Shown here in pieces: positions 1 through 10,632 of a stretch of 64,000 bases of DNA. The DNA comes from Lepeophtheirus salmonis (taxonomy: Eukaryota; Arthropoda; Copepoda; Siphonostomatoida; Caligidae): positions 15,489,907 through 15,553,906 of the forward strand of contig NC_092584.1 of the NCBI RefSeq assembly GCF_016086655.4. Reading direction: 5' to 3'. Each line of letters starts with the position of its first letter. Position 1 is the first letter of the stretch. Both the position numbers and the translations under genes were made by a program. The notes beneath the pieces were generated by a model. It ran no database searches and had not been told where the DNA came from. It worked only from the letters and a program-made list of their open reading frames with translations.

Positions 1-52
1 GTGAAATAAGTACTTTAGACATTTGCCTCAGCCAACCTCAACACAATAAACC

Positions 53-600
53 CGTCAGGGGCCTCTGTAGGATTATATTTGAGGGGGAAGGGGCTTGGTT
101 CTTGGAATTTTTGGAAAAAAAATAGAGAAATTAAATTTTTTGGAAAAAAGTTTCAAAAATCCAAGCAATTAACAAAAATTACCCTTTTTCGAAAATAATT
201 TTAAACATTTCATTTTCGAAAATTCGATAATTCATAGCTGTTTACGAAAAAAAATTAAAAATTAAAAAAAATTACAGCTATTCATAAAATTTTAAAATTT
301 TTGAAAACAAGTTTTAAAACTTATACTTCAAATATGACATTTAAAAAAAAAAAAATCAAAAATTAAACTTTTTATGAAAAAATTTAAAAATCTGTAGCTA
401 TTTACAGAAAATTAATTATTTTTGGAGAAAAATTTCAAAAATCCATAGCCATTTACTGAAAATCAATTTTTTTGGAAAAAATTTCAAAAATCTTTAACTA
501 TTTAGAGAAAATTAAATTTTTGGAACAAAAAATTTGATAAATTAAATCAAATTTCAAATTTTTAGTAAAAAAAAAAGTTCATTTTTTTGTACAATTAGGA
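53..600. repeat. CGTCCGCAGG-type AT-striped repeat, copy 1
   Basis: Begins with a degenerate terminal motif (CTCTGTAGGATTATATTTG) followed by a G-rich stretch. About 500 bp of alternating A-runs and T-runs follow, with recurring phrases such as AAATCCATAGCTATTTAC and AAATTAAATTTTTTGG. The same phrases recur in the other copies listed below. This copy is in the A-rich orientation and I see no matching far end, so it is probably truncated. No coding potential is visible. Confidence 0.6.
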
Positions 601-789
601 ATTATTTTTCGTTTAAGGCATTTGCTTTTTTTTAAAAAATCAAAAAAATGATATTATTGTCACCTCATAATGTACATGCAAATTGTACCATTAAGAGAAG
701 TTAGTAAGTTTCAACTGCTGTTATGTCGTGTGGGTACTTCACGACAGTCCTTTACTGTGGGTGCCTTGTTTTCTATATTACATATTACA

Positions 790-975
790 AACATATTATA
801 TTTTCACTCAGTTATTCCTTTACAAAACAGAATACTAAAAAAAAAAAGGAAAAATCCCCTCAATGACGTCATTAGGGATCAATTTTAATTTATTTATATG
901 AGAATGGAATTGATGATACAACACTGGACTGGACAGGAGTCCTTGGTCCTATATAAGGACCGCAAAAACTAGTTT
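790..975. repeat. TAGTGTTG/GGTCC-type repeat, fragment
   Basis: This segment matches 42605-42775 in order: an ACAGAATA block, GGAAAAA-C-CCT, TGACGTCA, a GATTGGAT/GGAATTGAT block, CAACACTGGACTGGAC, and paired GGTCCTATATAAGGACC. It appears to be one end of a dispersed non-autonomous element whose other copies carry repeated GGTCC/GGACC phrases. The small 670-888 reading frame overlapping it has no recognisable content. Confidence 0.45.
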
Positions 976-1204
976 AACTCGCCAAATGCGCTCATTTCTC
1001 CTTCTCTAATAATAAGAATCCCATTACTCATTAGAGGAGATGGGATTTTTCAAGGTTGTCCCTTTAATGGCCTAGGGAATCGAACAGTTCAAGTGGTTTC
1101 GGTTCTTAAACTGCTAATACTGAAAACGACCAAGACGAACCAAGGCTGCAATCGGTCTAGGTGTTTGTACTTATTTCATTTTTTGTATTTTTTGGTATAT
1201 TTAT

Positions 1205-1690
1205 AAACTTTTAATATTCCATCTACATAATTTTATGTAAATGAAACACATCGTTACCTCACTTGTATCACGCAACCTTTCCCCCCAAAAATGTTGAATC
1301 ATTTTGTAGTTAGCCAAATAAGTCAACCATCTTCCTCCACTACCCCCCATCGACCTAGCCTACCTTCACGTCCACATTTTGAAAACCATTGTCTTAAGCA
1401 ACCTGGTTAAGTTTTCGGGACTCCTGCCGGAACTTAGGGCACTTTGCACTCTGCGTATAAGGTAGTTGCAGCCCTATATGTATTTAATATAATATCCTGG
1501 GCCTGAATTTTCTTACACCGCTCCTTGTTTCAAGTGCCTCTTACCAATCCGTGCCTTGTATAAAAAATAACCGAGACCGGAGTCGAGACCGATAAAGCTG
1601 AAACGAAACCAAGACAAAAACTGTTGAAATGAAAGAACCGAGATCCGGACCGATATAACTGCTTAATCTGAATCAGGCTCAACCTCGGAT
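1205..1690. repeat. Dispersed repeat, inverted copy at 39835-40435
   Basis: Shared landmarks in opposite orientation at 39835-40435 include CTACATAATTTTAT, CACGCAACCTTTCC, a TTTGAAAACCATTGTCTTAAGCAACC block, a TTGTATAAAAA-AAC-GAGA block, and TGTTGAAATGAAAGAAC followed by CTGAATCAGGCTC. Spacing is conserved over about 500 bp with scattered mismatches. I see no coding sequence. The family is unknown to me. Confidence 0.5.
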
Positions 1691-1696
1691 TTTTCT

Positions 1697-1945
1697 AAGA
1701 GTGTATTGAGAAGGTGGGAGTGAGACATTTAGTATCACTAAATTAAGACCCCTGTAAATATTTACAGCTGTCTGTTATAGGGAGAAAATGAATTATTGTC
1801 ATAAAAAAAGACAACCTTTTACATTTAAAGTAGGTTGAGGCGAGGGAAAACATTGTAATTAAATTTAAATTCACATATATTTTTTTTATTGCGGATTTTT
1901 AAATCAATTTACATCAAAAATAGGCGAGAATTCTTCTTTTAGAGG
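1697..1945. repeat. Dispersed repeat, direct copy at 61547-61785
   Basis: Matching landmarks in the same order in both copies are AGTGT--AGAAGG-GGGAGTGAGACAT, AATTAA-CCC, ACAGCTG-CTGT, ACCTTTTACATTT, GGGCG/GAGGG followed by AA-AT-GTAATTA, and CATA-AT-TTTT. Both end near TAGG(C/T)GAGAAT. The identity is only moderate, so these are old copies. It starts directly after the previous repeat, so the two may be parts of one longer element. Confidence 0.4.
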
Positions 1946-3649
1946 GAGATATTAACACATACACGAATTATTTAGTTAGAATGAGACATGCATCAACTGT
2001 TTTTCCTTAGTTTCTTCTTTACATCGATCCATTCTGAACTCATTAAATACTCATGAGGGTGGTTCGAAAAATTTCCAACCTAACAAAGATACAAGAAGTT
2101 TTTTATGAATTTCAACAGAGTAACTGTAGACACTTCAACCAGCGATGCTTCCATCTCTGTAAACCTTCCAAAATAGTACGCAGTGTTTGTCCGGGAGTCT
2201 TTTTTTGTTTTTGGGCCAATTACTCCAAGTTTGATTGACTTAGACGTGTCAAATTTTAACACAACAAGCTTTTATATGTCCGGTTTTGTTTGAATCTATT
2301 ACAAGGCTACATATTCATAAAAAATATTGAATGAAAGCTGGAACTTTAATTTTGTACATTTTCTTTAAAAAAAACTCAGATCAACTCACTCAAACAACTG
2401 TAAAATAACAACTCCACGTTCAAACTGAATGGATAGGAATAGATTTTAGTTACGAGGCCTCCTATTTTCTCATTCAGGTTGGAGACTTTTCAGATATATA
2501 TTCCTCGTAAATACAGCATCTTTTAGATGAGCTCAGTATCCCGTACTCACCAAAGCACCCTAATTTATAACCCCATATCTAAGTTTATAGCCTTGTCTTT
2601 CATCCAATGAGTGCAATAAAATATATCAGGCCGTTATGCAAAAAATGGCATGTCTATGCTTTAATTACTCAACATGCATATTTTATTCCGATAAAAGAAT
2701 TGTTTTTCAATATTTGATAGCTCAGGTTATTTTCTTTTATATCAAATAATAAAATAATCCGGAATAAAGTATTATTTTATATTCTATTAATGATATATTT
2801 TTTATACAATATTTTATGTAATATATAGTTTATGGATGTATTTAGTTTCAATATCTAGTTCTACTTATAGAAATCATTTTTTGGGCCACTTTTATGATTA
2901 ATCTACAGGGACTTCATTCTTTTTAAGTATAAAGAACATCAAATATGTAGACTGTGAAGGATGTGAAAGTTGATAAGGATCAACACTTATTATTTTTGAC
3001 CTATTTAAGGCATTAAGGGTCTTTTTCTTTCCTTTTTTTTTTGCTTCAATCATCAAGTATTTTTTTTAAAAATTCATATTCCTACATTTTTGGTATTATC
3101 TCTTCCCCCAATACTTGTAATATTTATTAAGAACTGGCAGAGTACTTGGCATTGCTCAGAGTCAATGAACAGTGAAACAGACAGCCACAGTTTGCTTTAT
3201 AAATATAAATAAGTACTGGTGTTAGATTTCAGTTCGACAATCCGAAACCAGTCTGTACTGTTATGACTTTTAGTGGACTGAAATATAGCTTTAAACCAAG
3301 TAGCGAAATGAGGACCAAGTGGTCAATATCTGAAAAATATCTTGGTGTACAAATACTTTATCTGTCCACTAGACGGGCTGTTTAGGGATTATTTAGAGAT
3401 ATAAATAGGAGTTATGATGTCATCTAAAAGAAAGTGTTGTTCAAAAAATCATGTGACTTTACAAATTTTGCGGGCAACGTACATTTGGTATACTCAATTT
3501 TTTTATTTTTTTTATGTTATGACACTCACGACGAACATATATTTGCTGTTTCAGCTATCTAATAGGTTTAGTTTCTTATTGAAAGGCATAACCGTTAAAA
3601 GTATTTTTGAGTGTTCTGCGATTTTTTGCTATTGTAAAGTATGGATGAT
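1946..3649. other. No gene recognised
   Basis: AT-rich DNA with only short unsupported reading frames (2053-2238 on + and 2080-2262 on -). I see no splice-consistent exon, RNA gene or clear repeat here. Short poly-T runs occur around 3025-3070. Confidence 0.5.
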
Positions 3650-3975
3650 GTAATTTGCGACAGATTTTGTGTAAAAACGAAATTTAGTGCTTCAAAACAC
3701 TTGATATATTGATAGTGGCATATGGTGAAACTGTTTTGCGTAAAAAAAAAATTAGTATAAGTGGTAAAAAACTCTTCCAAGATGGCTGGGAAGATTCAAT
3801 GACATGCCTCACTCTAAATGCCCAAGCACATTGAAAACGTTGAAGCATTGAATATATTTTTTTTGTGAAATAGTCATATGGCTATCAGAGAAGTTGCTGA
3901 AGATATTGACATAAAATCATGACATAAAATTTTTTCGAAAGTTTTGGGCATGACACGATTGTCAGCAATGTAAAC
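3650..3975 (+). pseudogene. Mariner transposase N-terminal relic
   Basis: Reading across frames with several stops gives pieces typical of the DNA-binding half of mariner transposases. The pieces are an RFCVKTKFSAS segment near 3660-3700 (compare the FCVKLGKSATET start region of the family), then AYG-like and KKLFQDGWEDSM segments. Next come MAIREVAEDIDI near 3880-3920 and KVLGMTRLSAM near 3940-3975 (compare TIREIA-DVGIS and VLGM-RVAAK). No catalytic DDE part is visible. A dead fragment. Confidence 0.5.
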
Positions 3976-4052
3976 TGCTTTTTTTTTACCAAAAAACTAA
4001 GCCCCCTGCCCTCTCCAAAAAAATGTATATATAATCCTGCGGACACCCCTGA
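3976..4052. repeat. CGTCCGCAGG-type repeat, end fragment
   Basis: A short terminal piece: ACTAAGCCCCCTGCCC, then TATAATCCTGCGGACACCCC. ATCCTGCGGACGCCCC is the outer end of this family read in reverse. It abuts the mariner relic directly, which suggests insertion into or deletion next to it. Confidence 0.5.
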
Positions 4053-4369
4053 CGTATGTAACACAAAAGTCAGCCATATTCCTTTTCTTTACGAAATTGA
4101 GTTTAGATTACGAATATATAAAACTGGTCTAAAAAACCTGGTAAATTTTAATTAATTCGTTGTAACTTTGGTCTAGATTTGTCTCTTTGTAAAATTCGAT
4201 CAAAAAAAATCCATCTTGATCTAGTTCAACGTGATTTTTATTTTTTTCAAAGAAAAGGAAAGAAAAACATTTTAGACCTTTTTTTATGGAGAAACGGAGG
4301 AAAAAAATAATCACAATACCGTACTAAAAAAAGGAAAAAAGATCTTGGACAGGGTCTCAACAATCGATA

Positions 4370-5096
4370 CATACTAGTGTTGGTCTAACCACTGGTCTGA
4401 GATAGTTATGTATATATGGTTTTTTTTGGACCGAACAAATTCAGCGGAACTAAAAGCTCGGTCTCGTCCGGTCTCGTAGAAAAATTCGGTCTAAATTGGT
4501 CAAAAGAAAAAAGTTCGATCTAAATCGGCCCAAAGGAAAAAATCGCTCTAGTTTAGTTGCAAAAACATCGATCACGACCAACTTTATTGATAAATTCTTT
4601 ATAAAATGATATGATATATATTTTCAAGTACAACGACGCTATTGTCTTCGAAATGGTTGATCAAGTTAGGTATATCTTGCTTTGACTCCTCACTATTTGA
4701 GTATATAGAAGTCCAATTAATAATAAAACAAACTAATGCGCGATGAAACAAATACAAATTACTTAGACGACTTATTACGTATTACTCAACTGATTTGCTT
4801 TTATAATCAAATGAATAAATTTAAATTATTAGTAGAGAGCATTTGTTCTGGATAATATCTTGTAGTTTTGAGATTTTTTTGAAAAAATCTTGATCTAGAA
4901 AAACAAAAGAGAAATATGGACCAACATAATATATGAGACCGGAAAAAATATGTCCATAAAGTGTGAACTTAAAAAAATTGGTTTACAAAGTGAGACCGTG
5001 GTCAGAAACAAAAAGTCGGTCCAAATCGCTATTAAAAAAATCACTTAAGACCGAACCGAAAGAAAATTGGGTAAGGGACCGAGTCTCAACACTAAT
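4370..5096. repeat. TAGTGTTG...CAACACTA repeat, near-complete copy
   Basis: The left end reads TACTAGTGTTGGTCT and the right end GAGTCTCAACACTAATA, giving imperfect inverted ends around TAGTGTTG. Inside are many degenerate GGTCTAGATCGGTCC-like phrases (GGTCTCGTCCGGTCTCG, TCTAAATTGGTC, TCTAAATCGGCC). Right-hand phrases AAGACCGAACCGAAAG and ACCGAGTCTCAACACTAAT match 44395-44456 closely. It is probably a MITE-like non-autonomous DNA element of about 730 bp with no coding capacity. Confidence 0.55.
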
Positions 5097-5456
5097 ATAT
5101 ACCTTTAGATGATAAATGTAAATTATTCTAATTTATAACCCTGAGTTTTAATCATGGCTCTATTCAAAACAGGCTTTGCTATTTTTTAAATTAGATGGGA
5201 TTAGAAAATAAATACTACAATCACAAATTTGAATGGGACGTCATACATTTAAAAAAAAAACATGGCTCTGAAATACTTAAAATACAAAGGTATACATTTA
5301 ATTTGTATAATCATTTGATTACAATTTTTCAATTCTATATATATTTATAAATATGTAGGATTATAAGATAATTTATATTACAAACTATTTCCCGAAATTA
5401 ATTCAGATATTCAAAAATAATTTCCTCTAATATGACGGGGTATAGTGTGAAGTCAA
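5097..5456. other. No gene recognised
   Basis: AT-rich spacer between two repeat relics with nothing recognisable on either strand. Confidence 0.5.
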
Positions 5457-5543
5457 TCATTCAAAACAACCATGTACAGCTTCAACCACAGCCTCCAACC
5501 AGGCCCTGAACCTGATGAGGAAATCATTGTGCCTGTTATCCAT
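5457..5543 (-). pseudogene. Tc1/mariner transposase C-terminal relic
   Basis: On the minus strand an ATG at 5543 opens a 28-codon frame reading MDNRHNDFLIRFRAWLEAVV and ending GCFE before TGA. This resembles the universal tail of DD37-type transposases (RFRSRIEAVI...GG-IE, as in 57910-58019 of this window). Only this tail is visible. Confidence is limited by the short length. Confidence 0.4.
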
Positions 5544-6059
5544 TGTCACGAGAATAGAAGCCCCCAATGGGTTTAGATTCGACAAGCTAAGAGATCATAT
5601 ATCATGTAATATTAGTCAACAATGTTCTGAATGTCACATTAGTTTTTGGAATATATGTATATTTCTTTTTTCATTCTTTCACTTAGTTTTTAAGATATTA
5701 AACACATAATCAAAAATAAGTCTCACAAACTTTGCTTTATTAATGGAGAGAACATTTTTATTTAAAGGTGATTGCAAAATAAGGAGCTTTATATTACAAA
5801 TATGGTCATGATACCAAAATAATGATTTATTATTGCAATGCCTAGGAAACATAAAATCATGATTATTGCAATAAATCATTCAACAATATTCATAACCATG
5901 GTTATAAACTATGTATTGTATGAAGAATTATTTTAGATTACATCATTAAATTGAAACGACAGGCTCTTGGGGGGGCATAAAAAATTAATATAGTTATGCA
6001 TAGAGATGTGAAAATAGCTAGAATCCAGGTGAGCGTAATAACTAAGCCTGAGATAATGG
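5544..6059. other. No gene recognised
   Basis: AT-rich sequence. The overlapping short frames at 5515-5709 (+) and 5679-5879 (-) show no motifs. Nothing else is recognised. Confidence 0.5.
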
Positions 6060-6767
6060 AGTGGTGTCCGCAGGATTATATTTGGAGGAGGACTTGCTTT
6101 TGGAATTTGTTTTTTTGGAAAAAAAATCCAAACATTTCAATATAATAAAAAAATCCAACCATTTCAATTTAAAAAAACGTTCCAAACATTTCAATTTAAA
6201 AAAAAAATCCAAAATCTATATCTACAGCTATACACAAAAAATTAGATGCAAATATTAAATTTTTGGGAAAAAAATTTCAAAAAATTTCTACCAAGAGAAA
6301 ATTATTTTTTTTTTAGAAATTTTTTTCAAAAAACTCCAATTATTTACACAAAAAATAAATGAAATTTTAAAAAAATTTCAAAAACTTACAACTATTTACA
6401 CAAAAAATAAATTTTTTTGAAAAAAAATCAAAATCCATAGCTTTTCAGAAAAAATTAAACTTTTGGGGGAAAAAGATTTTAAATATTAAATTTTTTTGGA
6501 AAAAAAATCTATAGCTACTGACCGAAAATTAATTGTTTTGGAAATAAATTTGAAAAATTAATTTTTTTTGGAAAAAGATTTCAAAAAACACTACTATTTA
6601 CACAAAAATGATTGTTATTATTTTTTTTTTTTTAAATCAAAATCCATAGATATTCAGAAGAAATTATTTTTTTTTTTAATAAAATTTCAATTATTAAATT
6701 TTTTGGAAAAACAATTCAAGTAATAAACAAAATTCTTCCAGCCCTCCCCTGCAGACGGCTCTAGAAA
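6060..6767. repeat. CGTCCGCAGG-type repeat, complete copy
   Basis: Left end GTGTCCGCAGGATTATATT and right end CCCTCCCCTGCAGACGGC form inverted termini around GTCCGCAGG. The interior is the family's striped A/T sequence in the A-rich orientation. Near 6085-6220 it includes four closely spaced CCAAACATTTCAATTT-like units, a local tandem array. At about 708 bp it is one of the few copies with both ends. Confidence 0.65.
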
Positions 6768-7419
6768 TGTGAAGATTGTCTAAATCCTTGTGGGCACAAA
6801 TAAATGTTTCTGTTGCTAACTTTGAGAGATGACATACTCGTATCACTACACAAACGAGAATGTATCAGTCCCAAAATTTCAACGTCCTTTCAGTACTAAG
6901 AAAGCAATCGAATTGAATGCAAAACCAGTCCCATAGAGCAGTAGTTCCTAAACTTTTTTGAGTTTGAACATTAAATTATGCACAAAAACAATGTGGTACC
7001 CCTTCACCTATCATTGAGTTATGAATGTAATTTTAGTTTATGCATATAGATAGCTTAAAGGCCATATCAACTCTATAAAGTTGAACCTAGAGGCAAATAA
7101 AACTACAAGCTTGTGGATGAACAAATACCTTTATAAACGAATGAAGGTCTTAATGCGACCTATGTGCACTGTGAATTGTACAAAGCAGGTCCATTTGATG
7201 TTTAATTTTGGCCACAGCAACTCGAACATCATCCTCCACGTTGTGCCACAATGTGTAGTTATTTTTTATATAAGTTAATAGGGAAAACGTCTTCTCATTA
7301 GTGATAGGAGGATTCCTGAAAAAATCCCACCTCCCGATTCTGATGCGATTCTAAAAGAAAATCAAGTTCCCTCTTTAATATTTTAAATTATAGTTTTACA
7401 ACAACATAATCCTATCATA
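6768..7419. other. Spacer with a short hAT-MITE-like fragment
   Basis: 6938-7010 carries AGTAGTTCCTAAACTTTTTTG and GTGGTACCCCTTCACCTA. These phrases resemble the GTTCTCAAA/GTGGTAC repeat seen at 16.0 kb and 60.8 kb. The 7081-7278 reading frame is short and unsupported. Confidence 0.3.
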
Positions 7420-7835
7420 AGTTCCCCAAGGATTTTATTTTGGGGAGGTAATTGGTTTTTGGAATTTAAAAAAATCTAAAAATTAAATTTTTTGGAAAAA
7501 GATTTCAAATATACAATTTTATATTCAAAAAATTTTCAAAAATTCACTACTATTCGAAGAAAATAAATTTTTTCGAAATAGTTTCAAAAACCCTTGGACA
7601 TTCTACAAAAAATTATTTTTTTGCACTAAAAATTCAAAAAACACCAGCTGTTTATCAAAATTAAATTTTAAAAATCAACAGTTGTTCTCAAAAAATAATT
7701 TTTTTACAACAAAATTTCAAAAATTCTAATATATCATTTTTTGAAAAGAATTTCAATCATGAAATTTTTTGGGGAAAAAATTTCAAATATTATAGTAATA
7801 AGCAAAAAAAAAAAACCTTACTCAACCGTCCACCA
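7420..7835. repeat. CGTCCGCAGG-type repeat, degenerate copy
   Basis: The opening AAGGATTTTATTTTGGGG resembles the family's GCAGGATTATATTTGGAGGG start. The usual A-rich striped interior follows (AAATTTTTTGGAAAAAG, TTCAAAAATTC). The terminal CGTCCGC is lost. Its right end lies 70 bp before the large inverted-repeat arm. Confidence 0.5.
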
Positions 7836-7904
7836 ATCATATAGGTATGTAAATATAGATGAATTAAGTCATAATTAATTATTAAAATCTATTATATATA
7901 TGTA

Positions 7905-8839
7905 ACTTATGACTATAGTTGATAATATTGTAGAGAAAAACGCGTGCAGAGGAGGAGGGAGGAAAAAAGACATATGGTATCATTGTTTAAAATACTGATG
8001 TGATTATCATCTGCCTGCTTTATTATGATTTTTGAGGGTATAACGAATGTATTTATTAGCAAAATGTTTAATGAAGATATACTACGTATAATTGACTTCG
8101 ACGTTTTTATCCGTTACAGTAGATTTGAAAACGTCACACTCCATGAAATTGTAATTCATTATGAACCTTATTCTCAGAATAATAGCTAATGAAACGACAA
8201 AGTAGAGTATTTGAAATATATTTGAAGCTCAAAGTTTAAAAAAGAAGGCTTTAATTAAATATAATCTACATACTAAAAAATAAACCATTAAACATTTAAG
8301 TTAAATATACAAAATTAAACAATTAAAATCATATAACTATTAATAATAACAAATTATAAATACAGAATATTGAAATAATAGATTGGAGACGTGGAGTTTA
8401 ATCAAAAAGATAATCACCCCTCTTCTTCATGTGGAAGTTGCTATATACAATTGTGCACAGGATAGATATATCTCTACCAATGAGATCTAACTAATTATTA
8501 ATAATAAAGTAAATGTCAAAATCATAAAATTAGACAATAAATATACTAAAAAAAAATTTTATAAATAAATTCATCGTAAAGATTTAGAGCAAAAGCTAAT
8601 TATGTAGTAATGTCCGGCGATATTACTCCCTATTAAGAGCATCAAAAAAGATGTTTCCCCGTTATTTAGGTATGCTTATATAACAACATACTATTATCAT
8701 GATGGATATACACAATTGTTAATTATAATGCAACACCCAATGTAACTACCCTCGTTGTTGTGACCATTTAAACAGTTGTTTTTGCCTTTTATGAGTTTTC
8801 TGAACACCATTTCTTGGAGCCCATCAACCATAGCTAAGC
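7905..8839. repeat. Long inverted repeat, arm A
   Basis: This roughly 935 bp block recurs in reverse complement at 38817-39828. Shared landmarks in order are ACTATAGTTGATAATATTG, a GGAGGAGGGAGG block, AATAAAGCAGGCAGATGATA (reverse sense), GAAACGACAAAGTAGAGTAT, a GTGCACAGGATAGATATATC block, TCCGGCGATATTAC, and GAGCCCATCAACCATAGCT. Identity looks above 90 percent by eye. Compared with arm B it lacks about 78 bp at 8390. No protein is encoded in either copy that I can recognise. Confidence 0.8.
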
Positions 8840-10206
8840 CTTTTGTGACTAAAAAGTAATATTTATTGACTATGTAATATTGGAAAACCTAATTATCATA
8901 CCAAAGTCTTAAAGCGAAGTAAGTAGTCTCAGACAAACTAGTTGCAAACCATCCAAAGCTACTACCCCGTTGTTGTGACCATTTAAGCAGTTGTTTTTGC
9001 CCTTTACTGAGTTGTGTATCATAATTCTTGATATGTTTAGCTAAAATAGAATCATATTTTATGGTTAGATTAAAAAAAAAAATTGAATACTTACTGTGAG
9101 ATAGTACAAAATTCAGAGTTCCATTTCGATATTCGTAAATACTTTTTACTGATAACTTGATCATCATTTGGTGTGGATGACTCAAAACATTTTATATGTA
9201 TTTCTATACATGACATCAGTACCAACATCCTCTATTAATTTAATGATGGTTCCTCGGGAACCAATATGTTTACCCTTGTATTTCTCCATAAATTTTTTGA
9301 ACGTAGATGATTACCAATGGATAAGGTTATATTAGATGCAATAAGCATCGTTGTGAGATCAAAGTTAAAGTCTGACTTGATGTATTCATTGTCAAATTGA
9401 TTTTATAGATTAATATCCATACTCTTGTTATGAGATGAGGATAATGAGTGGCGTGTAATTCTAGACAGGGGACTAAAGGCACATTTATATCGACAAATCC
9501 GACAAACCATCTGTTTCTCTTCCGGTAAGTATTTTCCAAATTCCTGGGCCTCCATTTTCATAAATCCAGACAGAAGGCGACGTCATTTTGGGGATTTTAT
9601 TCAGTTCTCTATCGACTATCACCATCTCATATTATATTAATATTGAATAATAAAGGCGGGAATGATAACGTTCATGATTGATAGAAGAAGATGTATATTA
9701 TTTAATCAATGATGCCATAAGTAATTCTTCTTTTCTCCTCGCACGCTTTTCTATTCTTACCAAAATTATCACCCTTAGTTATGACCAACTCATAATAGTA
9801 CTGAGTCATTATAATAAAGTTACATATTTGTAGCCCGTCCACCCAAAAGGAGCTAGATAATTTTTCTCAAAATTGAACATGGAATACATTTTCCAACAAA
9901 TTATAGTTCATTTAAATGAAAAAATGATTCTGATTAATCCTTTGGAGGCACCACAAATTGTACTTAAAGTAGCCAAAATTCACCGGCACATTTATAGAAT
10001 TAGTAAATTAATAAATTATATCTCTAAGACAATATTGGGGCCAAATTAAGTCAGATAGATAAAACGGAGGCTTTAAACTACAGTTAACACTCTCGGGTAT
10101 CTCAATTAATTGCAGAAATTTGAATTCAAATCCTGTAATTTACCGTAATATCTCTTTCAAATATTGCCTGTCATTTTATAAATATAAATGATTGAACGTT
10201 TGAATA
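8840..10206. other. Spacer with a partial direct repeat
   Basis: 8955-9015 (CCGTTGTTGTGACCATTTAAG, GTTGTTTTTGCC) repeats 8748-8805 of the adjacent arm A, so the repeat unit was partly duplicated here. The 98-residue minus-strand frame at 8889-9185 runs through this duplicated part and has no family I recognise. The 9327-9539 minus-strand frame is also unsupported. Confidence 0.35.
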
Positions 10207-10632
10207 TAAAACGCGTTTTCCGCTTCCTGTGATACATTTCTGATAATTAATAAATTACTGCAATTATTTCAAGACTACTTTACAGCCAAAAATAAAAAAC
10301 AAAGACGCACACAACATTTTCCGTATGGATCTAAAGTACTTCACATTGAGTGGATATTTGAGTTAGATATTACGTTTAACGTTACTGGTTGCAAATGTGA
10401 AGTACTTTACAGCAAAAAAAAAAAAAAAAAAAAGACGCACACAAAATTTTTCGTATGGAGTACTCTTGAAATATTTAAGAGCGTGAGAATTTGTTTCATT
10501 GAATACAAGATAAATTAAATTATTACTACTTAAAAGGGACATAAATAATAGTTATGTACTTTTAGAGTGGATTGTTGCAGTAATTTATTAATTATCAGAA
10601 ATGTATCACGGGAAGTGGAAAACGCATTTTAA
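10207..10632. repeat. Foldback at the 5' end of the hAT relic
   Basis: The left arm 10207-10265 (CGTTTTCCGCTTCCTGTGAT, then ATTAATAAATTACTGCAA) is the near-perfect reverse complement of 10570-10632. The right arm contains the transposase's first codons. Nested inside, TAAAGTACTTCACATT at 10332-10347 is exactly inverted at 10394-10409. A third relation is a direct repeat of ACTTTACAGC...GACGCACACAA (10277-10320 and 10404-10450). The whole should fold into a strong hairpin. Confidence 0.75.

Noticed and set aside
6061..6258. 65-residue frame with KSNHFNLKKRSKHF repeats
   Set aside because: It is a translation of tandem CCAAACATTTCAATTT units inside an AT-striped repeat, not a gene.
8889..9185. 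98-residue minus-strand frame as a gene
   Set aside because: Part of it is the translated duplicate of repeat arm A. No motif or splice support.
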